DNA from: Oscillospiraceae bacterium
GTDB taxonomy: Bacteria; Bacillota; Clostridia; Oscillospirales; Oscillospiraceae
Assembly (NCBI GenBank): GCA_031264545.1
Contig: JAISDV010000192.1
Span: forward strand, 1 to 10,275
DNA length: 10,275 nt
Direction of reading: 5' to 3'
Each line of letters opens with the position of its first letter. Positions within the stretch are counted from its first letter, which is position 1. Shown here in pieces: positions 6,286 to 10,275 of this stretch. Below the pieces are notes generated by a model that was given only the letters and a program-made list of their open reading frames with translations, was not told the origin of the DNA and did no database searches. A program made the translations under genes and the position numbers.

Positions 6286-6402
6286 ATGACACTGAAAAAT
6301 GTGGCTGAGAGACTTCTTGCCTCAGCATTTGCGGGGCTGTTGCTGCTCTCGGGCTGTCACTTGCCGCACTTTTCCGCAAAGTGCATAAGGTGCTTTCCAT
6401 AA
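6286..6402 (+). CDS. possible 38-residue lipoprotein-like microprotein or truncated gene start
   Basis: An ATG at 6286 with GGGAG about 8 bases upstream opens a 38-codon frame ending in TAA at 6400-6402. The product has a basic start, a hydrophobic core (ASAFAGLLLL) and LLSGC, which fits a lipobox with cysteine at residue 24, followed by only 14 residues (HLPHFSAKC...). It could be a tiny lipoprotein, or the 5' stump of a lost lipoprotein gene whose body was replaced at the 3' end of the rmlA-like gene. Its last 46 bases overlap that gene on the other strand, and the same DNA contains the likely terminator hairpin of the opposing gene. I see no good plus-strand promoter. Chance is a serious alternative. 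Confidence 0.22.
   Translation: MTLKNVAERLLASAFAGLLLLSGCHLPHFSAKCIRCFP
6295..6326 (-). terminator. candidate intrinsic terminator of the lipoprotein/rmlA-like unit
   Basis: Read on the minus strand just after the rmlA-like gene, GCTGAG (6326-6321) pairs with CTCAGC (6309-6304) across an 11-base loop. After three more bases a run of five T follows (6299-6295). Flanking AAAT/ATTT could lengthen the stem past a 3-base bulge. It lies 31 bases after the stop, between this gene and the metal-operon promoter. Confidence 0.45.
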
Positions 6403-7232
6403 TCGGACATCTTGAGTCTCTCGGCGGTGGCCATCAGCTTTTCACGGTCAATCAGACCGTTCTTATAGGCGGTTTCCTCAAGACAGCCCACCTCCTCCCC
6501 GGTCTGCTTCTTATAGTCCCTGATGGCGCAGGCGGCGTCAAGCAGAGCGCTGGAGTTTCCGGTGTCGAACCAGGTAATTTCCTTGTCCAGCGGAACGACG
6601 CGCAGGTCGCCTCGCTCAAGATACGCGTTGTTGACCGAGGTGATCTCCAACTCGCCTCTCGCAGAGGGACGGACCTGCTTTGCGATCCCGGCAACGCGGC
6701 TGTCGTAAAAATACAGTCCCGGGACGATATAGTGCGACTTCGGCGCCTCCGGCTTTTCCTCCAGACTGATGACGTTCCCGTCCTTATCGAATTCCACCAC
6801 GCCGAAGGGTCTGGGATCCGCCATGTAACAGCCGAAAACCGTCGCTCCGGCAGTGCTTTCTCTGGCCGACATCAGTCTCTCGCGCAGGTCCTTCCCAAAG
6901 AAAATATTGTCGCCGAGGGCAAGGCAGACCCCGTCCCCGCCGATAAACGCCTCGCCGAGTATGAACGCGTCCGCAATACCGCGTCTTTCAAACTGTCTGA
7001 TATAGCTGATACGCGCCCCAAAGTGCTCGCCGCGGCCCAAGAGGTTTTCAAACTGCTGCTGCTCGTCCGGCGGAACGATGATCAGAATGTCCGTTATCCC
7101 CATCTCGAGCATCAACGCCAGCGGATAATAGACCATCGGCTTGTCGTAGACGGGCAGAAGCGGCTTGCACACCGAATGCGTAATGGGGTAAAGACGGGTA
7201 CCCTTGCCCGCGGCCAGGATTATTCCTTTCAT
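6357..7232 (-). CDS. rmlA: sugar-1-phosphate nucleotidyltransferase, RmlA-like (glucose-1-phosphate thymidylyltransferase)
   Basis: 291 residues, the usual RmlA length, from an ATG at 7232 with AAGGAG 8 bases upstream. A longer frame to 7280 runs back into the upstream lipoprotein gene. The nucleotide-binding signature LAAGKGTRLYPIT (residues 6-18) is followed by KPLLPVYDKPMVYYPL (23-38), the Mg-binding GDN (D108), EEKP (159-162), VPGLYFYD (171-178), EITSVNNAYLE and WFDTGN (D224, the second metal aspartate). RmlA joins dTTP and glucose-1-phosphate to make dTDP-glucose, the first step towards dTDP-L-rhamnose and related sugars of cell-surface glycans. Departures from the commonest RmlA pattern are AAGKGTR for GGSGTR and GIADAF for the usual GLAQAF, so a related NTP or sugar substrate is possible. 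No rmlB, rmlC or rmlD is nearby. It follows a lipoprotein gene by 29 bases and probably shares its promoter. Confidence 0.82.
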   Translation of the reverse strand: MKGIILAAGKGTRLYPITHSVCKPLLPVYDKPMVYYPLALMLEMGITDILIIVPPDEQQQFENLLGRGEHFGARISYIRQFERRGIADAFILGEAFIGGDGVCLALGDNIFFGKDLRERLMSARESTAGATVFGCYMADPRPFGVVEFDKDGNVISLEEKPEAPKSHYIVPGLYFYDSRVAGIAKQVRPSARGELEITSVNNAYLERGDLRVVPLDKEITWFDTGNSSALLDAACAIRDYKKQTGEEVGCLEETAYKNGLIDREKLMATAERLKMSDYGKHLMHFAEKCGK

Positions 7233-7261
7233 TTTTATCTCCTTAAGCGCCTGAGCGCGGG

Positions 7262-7687
7262 CTACCAACACTTTGAACACTGCCCGTATCCCCGGCTAAT
7301 CGCACTTTCAAGCGTGATCTGACTGGGATTCTTCATATTACTGCACGACGCGGTACTGTGATACTTAGAGCCCGACTTGGGAATCCAGACGTATGTCGCT
7401 ACAGGCGCCGGCGGTTCCGGCGTGGGGAGCGGCGCCAGCGTGGGCTCCGGCGTCGGCGCTGGCGTTGGTGTCGGTATAGGAGTCGGCGTCGGCATAGGAG
7501 TCGGTGTAGCCTTAGGCGTCGGCGTGGGTGTGGCTTTCGGCGTAGGCGCGGGCGTATCCGACGGCGTTGCGGTAACATCGCTCAGAACGGGCGATTCGGT
7601 TTGCGGCAGGCCGGCGCTCCGGGCTGCGCAGGCCGCCAGACCAAGGATTATTACGCCGATAAGCAACAGCGCGAAGAGCCTTTTCAT
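7262..7687 (-). CDS. lipoprotein with Thr-Pro-rich linker and small C-terminal Cys/His domain
   Basis: 141 residues from an ATG at 7687 with an AGAGAGG site upstream. Residues 1-20 are a lipoprotein signal peptide (KR, then LFALLLIGVIIL, lipobox LAAC with C20), so the mature protein should be lipid-anchored outside the membrane. Residues about 41-95 are almost entirely Thr, Pro and Ala in TPTP-type repeats, an extended, possibly glycosylated or wall-spanning linker. The last 43 residues form a compact domain: YVWIPKSGSKYH, STASC, MKNPS, GYGQCSKCW, with H110, C115, C137 and C140. This pattern resembles the short Cys/His module seen at the ends of many secreted clostridial nucleases and lipoproteins, probably metal-binding. 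That is inference from a remembered motif; the function is unknown. Its stop is 29 bases before the rmlA-like start. Confidence 0.8.
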   Translation of the reverse strand: MKRLFALLLIGVIILGLAACAARSAGLPQTESPVLSDVTATPSDTPAPTPKATPTPTPKATPTPMPTPTPIPTPTPAPTPEPTLAPLPTPEPPAPVATYVWIPKSGSKYHSTASCSNMKNPSQITLESAISRGYGQCSKCW

Positions 7688-7806
7688 TTCATCAAATCCT
7701 CTCTGGGCCAATCATGAAAATTTATAAACCGCTGGAAGCCCTTTCTGAGCGGGCTTGCAAGCAAAGCTGAGAAAACGCGTTTCCTGAATCCAACATTATT
7801 CCACAT
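7684..7806 (-). CDS. possible 40-residue leader ORF overlapping the lipoprotein start
   Basis: A minus-strand frame from an ATG at 7806 to a TGA at 7684-7686 encodes 40 residues. It is strongly basic in the first two thirds (FRKRVF, LRKGFQRF) and ends NFHDWPREDLMK. Its stop shares ATGA with the lipoprotein ATG, the classic arrangement for translational coupling. GGCGAAGAG precedes the start as a modest ribosome binding site. Against it, the best promoter nearby (7847-7819) would start the transcript only about 6 bases before this ATG, leaving little room for ribosome loading unless another promoter is used. I do not recognise the peptide. Confidence 0.33.
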   Translation of the reverse strand: MWNNVGFRKRVFSALLASPLRKGFQRFINFHDWPREDLMK

Positions 7807-7818
7807 CTCTTCGCCTTG

Positions 7819-7847
7819 ATTTTATCACAGCTCATAAAAAGTAACAA
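7819..7847 (-). promoter_or_regulatory. sigma-A-like promoter of the lipoprotein/rmlA-like unit
   Basis: On the minus strand, TTGTTA (7847-7842) and TAAAAT (7824-7819) have a 17-base spacer, with two and one mismatches to consensus. The leader to the lipoprotein ATG would be about 125 bases. It contains a hairpin AAGCCC/GGGCTT with a 9-base loop (about 7736-7756) and the possible leader ORF. Confidence 0.55.
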
Positions 7848-7939
7848 TACCGAAATGAAGCCGGCAGGTCCGCCGCGAACGCCCGTTTTCTATCCCCGGT
7901 GCGCAAAAGTGCGCGTGCATAAAAATATTCGCCGCAGGA

Positions 7940-7968
7940 TTGCATATTCCGTCCCCGGGCGGTATAGT
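7940..7968 (+). promoter_or_regulatory. sigma-A-like promoter of the HAD phosphatase gene
   Basis: TTGCAT (7940-7945) and TATAGT (7963-7968) are spaced by 17 bases, each two or fewer mismatches from consensus. They lie 35 bases before the ATG at 8004. The rest of the 7848-7939 spacer shows no gene; it holds a GTGCGC-AAAA-GTGCGC direct repeat of unknown meaning. Confidence 0.6.
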
Positions 7969-8003
7969 AAAGAGGATAAATCTTATGGTTGTGAGGATAT
8001 GGC

Positions 8004-8780
8004 ATGGATATACTCAGGTCGAAAAAAGGCTTTATCTGCGATATGGACGGTGTGATTTACCACGGAAACCGCCTGCTTCCCGGGGTCAGGGAATTTGTCG
8101 AATGGCTCTACCGCGAGAAAAAGGAGTTTTTGTTTCTGACGAACGCCAGCGGCAGGACGCCGAAGGAGCTTCAGCAAAAGCTTTTGAGAATGGGGCTGGA
8201 TGTGGACGAGCGGCACTTTTATACGAGCGCGCTCGCAACGGCGAAGTTCGTCAGCCGGCAAAGCCCCGGCTGCAGCGCCTACGTAATCGGCGACCACGGT
8301 CTGTTTAACGCCCTGCACGACGCCGGGATCATGATCAATGACGTCAATCCCGACTATGTGATCATCGGTGAGACGGCAAATTATAACTTCGACTGCATAT
8401 GCCGCGCAACGTACCACGTGATGAGCGGCGCGAAGCTGATCGGCACGAACACCGACCTCACCGGACCGACTGAAAACGGGATCATGCCGGCCTGCCGCGC
8501 CCTCGTCGTTCCGGTCGAGATGACGACCGGCGTCAGCGCCTATTATGTCGGCAAACCGAATCCGCTTATGATGCGCACGGGACTGAAGATGCTCGGCGCG
8601 CATTCCGACGAAGCGGTCATGGTCGGCGACCGGATGGATACGGATATTATCGCCGGCATCGAAACCGGCCTCGACACCGTGCTTGTGCTCTCGGGCGTGA
8701 CCTCCCGCGAGACGATGAAAAATTACCCCTACCGGCCGAGACTGGTACTAGACGGCGTCTGGGATATCGCCGCCGTCTAG
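8004..8780 (+). CDS. HAD-superfamily hydrolase, NagD/AraL-like (subfamily IIA)
   Basis: 258 residues from an ATG with GTGAGGA upstream. All four HAD motifs are present: I, CDMDGVIYHG with nucleophile D13 and acid D15; II, FLTNAS (T46, N47); III, YVGKPNP (K184); IV, MVGDRMDTDI (D209, D214). The large C2-type cap domain between motifs II and III (about residues 60-180) places it in the IIA group with NagD, AraL and p-nitrophenylphosphatase-like proteins. These are cytoplasmic phosphatases that remove phosphate from small metabolites such as sugar phosphates, nucleoside monophosphates or glycerol phosphates, often as house-cleaning enzymes. The genuine substrate cannot be told from the sequence. 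It has its own promoter and ends 49 bases before a strong hairpin terminator, so it seems to be a single-gene unit. Confidence 0.92.
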   Translation: MDILRSKKGFICDMDGVIYHGNRLLPGVREFVEWLYREKKEFLFLTNASGRTPKELQQKLLRMGLDVDERHFYTSALATAKFVSRQSPGCSAYVIGDHGLFNALHDAGIMINDVNPDYVIIGETANYNFDCICRATYHVMSGAKLIGTNTDLTGPTENGIMPACRALVVPVEMTTGVSAYYVGKPNPLMMRTGLKMLGAHSDEAVMVGDRMDTDIIAGIETGLDTVLVLSGVTSRETMKNYPYRPRLVLDGVWDIAAV

Positions 8781-8828
8781 ACGAAACGCGGCGCCTTCCC
8801 GGCGGACGCTTCCGAAGCGGGAAAACGG

Positions 8829-8884
8829 ATACGGCCCGCGGTGCCCCGGTACGAATCGATTTCGCACCGGGGCGCCGTATTTTT
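8829..8884. terminator. strong intrinsic terminator between convergent genes
   Basis: ATACGGC (8829-8835) pairs with GCCGTAT (8874-8880), GCCCCGGT (8843-8850) with ACCGGGGC (8866-8873), and CGAA with TTCG at the tip, giving a long stem with one asymmetric internal loop. It is followed on the plus strand by five T (8880-8884), so it ends the HAD gene. Read from the other strand, the ABC gene stops 18 bases before it, and a TTTT lies a little past the stem, so it may also end that transcript. Confidence 0.85.
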
Positions 8885-8902
8885 GCGGCCAGCGCCGCCC
8901 GG

Positions 8903-10275
8903 CTATTCAAGCTCGAAGGCGCCGGTATAGAGCTGGTAATAGGTGCCCTTCTGGGCAAGAAGCTTTTCATGGCTGCCGCGCTCGATGATACGGCCACGGT
9001 CGAGGACGAGGATGGCGTCCGAGTTCCGGACGGTCGAGAGGCGGTGCGCGATGACAAAGACTGTGCGGCCCTTCATCAGCGAGTCCATGCCCTTCTGGAC
9101 GATTGCCTCAGTGCGGGTGTCGATACTCGAGGTCGCCTCGTCCAGAATCATGACGGGCGGATCGGCCACCGCGGCGCGGGCAATCGAAATCAACTGCCGC
9201 TGCCCCTGCGAGAGGCTCCCGCCGTCACCGGAGAGCACGGTGTCGTAGCCGTCCGGAAGGCGGTTTATAAAATCGTCGGCGTTGGCCAGTCTCGCCGCCT
9301 CGCGGATCTCCGCCTCCGTCGCGTCGAGCTTGCCGGATCGGATATTCTCCGCGACCGTGCCGGTGAAGAGATTGACGTCCTGCAATACGACGCCGAGAGA
9401 GTGGCGCAGGTCGGCCTTTCTGATCTTGTTGATATTGATCCCGTCGTAGCGGACCTTGCCGTCGGCAATATCGTAAAAACGGTTGATCAGACTCGTAATC
9501 GTGGTTTTTCCCGCGCCGGTCGCGCCGACGAAGGCGATCTTCTGTCCCGGCTCGGCATAGAGCGAAACCTCGTGCAGAACGGGCTCATCCTCCCTGTAGC
9601 CGAAATCCACGTCATAAAAGCGCACCTCGCCCGCAAGCCTCACATAGGTCACCGTGCCATCCGAATGCGGGTGCTTCCAAGCCCAGATATCCGTTTTCTC
9701 CGGTGTCTCCGTCAGAACGCCGTCCACATACTCCGCGTTGACGAGCGTGACATAGCCCTCGTCGGCTTCGCTCGTTTCATCCATCAGGCTGAAGATGCGC
9801 TCGGCCCCGGCCAGCGCCATGGCTACCATGTTGAGCTGGTTTGAAACCTGATTGAGCGGCACGGAAAAGCTGCGCGAGAGATTGAGAAATGAGGCGATCA
9901 TACCCAGCGTGAGCGTTCCGAAGCCCATGAGGCTGAGGTTTGTCACCCCGCTGATGGCGAGCGCGCCGCCGACGACGGCCAGAAGCACATACTGGAGATA
10001 GCCCAGGTTCCCCATGATGGGCATGAGCATGTTCGCAAACTTGTTGGCCTCCGTCGACTGCCGGCAGAGCTGTTCGTTGCGCCTGTCAAATTCCGCCTCG
10101 TTCTGCCGCTCGTGGCAGAATACCTTGACGACCTTTTGCCCGTTGATCCTCTCCTCGATGTAGCCGTTGAGGTTTCCCAGCACCTTCTGCTGATTGAAAA
10201 AGTAGCGGCCGCTGCGGCCGCCGACCGCCGCCAAAACCTTGAGAACAAGCAGCAGAAACACCAGAACGAACAGCG
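8903..10275 (-). CDS. ABC multidrug/lipid exporter half-transporter (N-terminus outside window)
   Basis: The last 456 residues of a protein whose start lies past the right edge, reading open to base 10275. The first part is the end of a type I exporter membrane domain, with an intracellular loop (YIEERINGQKVVKVF) and two or three membrane segments (for example YVLLAVVGGALAISGV). The nucleotide-binding domain has all motifs: Walker A GATGAGKTT (about 9529-9503), Q-loop VVLQDVNLF, signature LSQGQRQ (about 9214-9191), Walker B VMILDEATSS (about 9153-9124) and the H-loop AHRLS (about 9047-9033). Between the two halves sits an insert of about 45 residues (GYVTLVNAEYVDGVL...WAWKHPHSDG), which I associate with a clostridial group of BmrA/LmrA-like exporters, usually encoded as two adjacent half-transporters. 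Its partner would be expected to the right of the window. It acts as a dimer in the cytoplasmic membrane; the substrate is unknown. Confidence 0.93.
   Translation of the reverse strand, partial: LFVLVFLLLVLKVLAAVGGRSGRYFFNQQKVLGNLNGYIEERINGQKVVKVFCHERQNEAEFDRRNEQLCRQSTEANKFANMLMPIMGNLGYLQYVLLAVVGGALAISGVTNLSLMGFGTLTLGMIASFLNLSRSFSVPLNQVSNQLNMVAMALAGAERIFSLMDETSEADEGYVTLVNAEYVDGVLTETPEKTDIWAWKHPHSDGTVTYVRLAGEVRFYDVDFGYREDEPVLHEVSLYAEPGQKIAFVGATGAGKTTITSLINRFYDIADGKVRYDGININKIRKADLRHSLGVVLQDVNLFTGTVAENIRSGKLDATEAEIREAARLANADDFINRLPDGYDTVLSGDGGSLSQGQRQLISIARAAVADPPVMILDEATSSIDTRTEAIVQKGMDSLMKGRTVFVIAHRLSTVRNSDAILVLDRGRIIERGSHEKLLAQKGTYYQLYTGAFELE

Noticed and set aside
6381..7322. 313-codon plus-strand open frame
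   Set aside because: Antisense to the RmlA-like gene, which has intact catalytic motifs, a ribosome binding site and normal length.
7400..7560. Short tandem repeats as a possible CRISPR or regulatory array
   Set aside because: The units are six-base codon-pair repeats in frame with the lipoprotein linker, with no spacers of constant length.
7377..7727. Gly/Val-repeat protein on the plus strand
   Set aside because: It is the antisense reading of the Thr-Pro repeat of the lipoprotein; the minus-strand product has a signal peptide, lipobox and C-terminal domain.
8969..9844. 291-codon plus-strand open frame
   Set aside because: Antisense to the ABC ATPase, where all nucleotide-binding motifs are in place on the minus strand.

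Overview
The window looks like chromosomal DNA of an anaerobic, moderately GC-rich Gram-positive bacterium of the class Clostridia, most likely a gut or sediment member of the Oscillospiraceae/Lachnospiraceae sphere. This is inference. It rests on strong AGGAGG-type ribosome binding sites, sigma-A-like promoters, oxygen-sensitive 2-hydroxyacyl-CoA dehydratase subunits, a ZntA/CadA-type ATPase with a CadC/SmtB-type repressor, a TPTP-rich lipoprotein and an ABC exporter of a type common in clostridia. No rRNA, tRNA, CRISPR array, transposase or phage gene was seen.

Layout. (1) 1-1952, minus strand: two adjacent subunits of the 2-hydroxyacyl-CoA dehydratase/benzoyl-CoA reductase family. The downstream one runs off the left edge. 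(2) 1953-2651: a promoter and repeat-rich spacer, then a divergent TetR-family regulator on the plus strand that probably controls the dehydratase pair. (3) 2652-3237: a spacer between convergent genes with no recognisable intact gene. It holds a strong 11+5 bp hairpin and two codon-aligned, nearly open frames that look like decayed coding sequence. (4) 6240 down to 3238, minus strand: a heavy-metal resistance operon, promoter/operator - arsR-type repressor - spacer bounded by a long inverted repeat - small HMA metal-binding protein - Zn/Cd/Pb P1B-type ATPase. (5) 7847 down to 6357, minus strand: a promoter, a possible 40-codon leader ORF, a TPTP-rich lipoprotein and an RmlA-like sugar-nucleotide transferase. 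(6) 7940-8884, plus strand: a promoter, a NagD/AraL-like HAD phosphatase and a strong terminator that may work in both directions. (7) 8903-10275, minus strand: the C-terminal part of an ABC exporter half-transporter that runs off the right edge.

The metal operon is the best-understood unit. The repressor should sense Cd/Zn/Pb and release the promoter, and the ATPase exports the metal. The small HMA protein, whose CCxxC motif matches the one in the ATPase N-terminal domain, may buffer or hand over the ion. The dehydratase pair is the most metabolically intriguing unit, because its substrate cannot be read from the window and no activator ATPase or CoA-transferase is present here. I found no clear new multi-gene defence or mobile system. 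The most unusual items are the inverted-repeat-bounded element inside the metal operon, two candidate microproteins near the lipoprotein/rmlA unit, and the decayed region after tetR.
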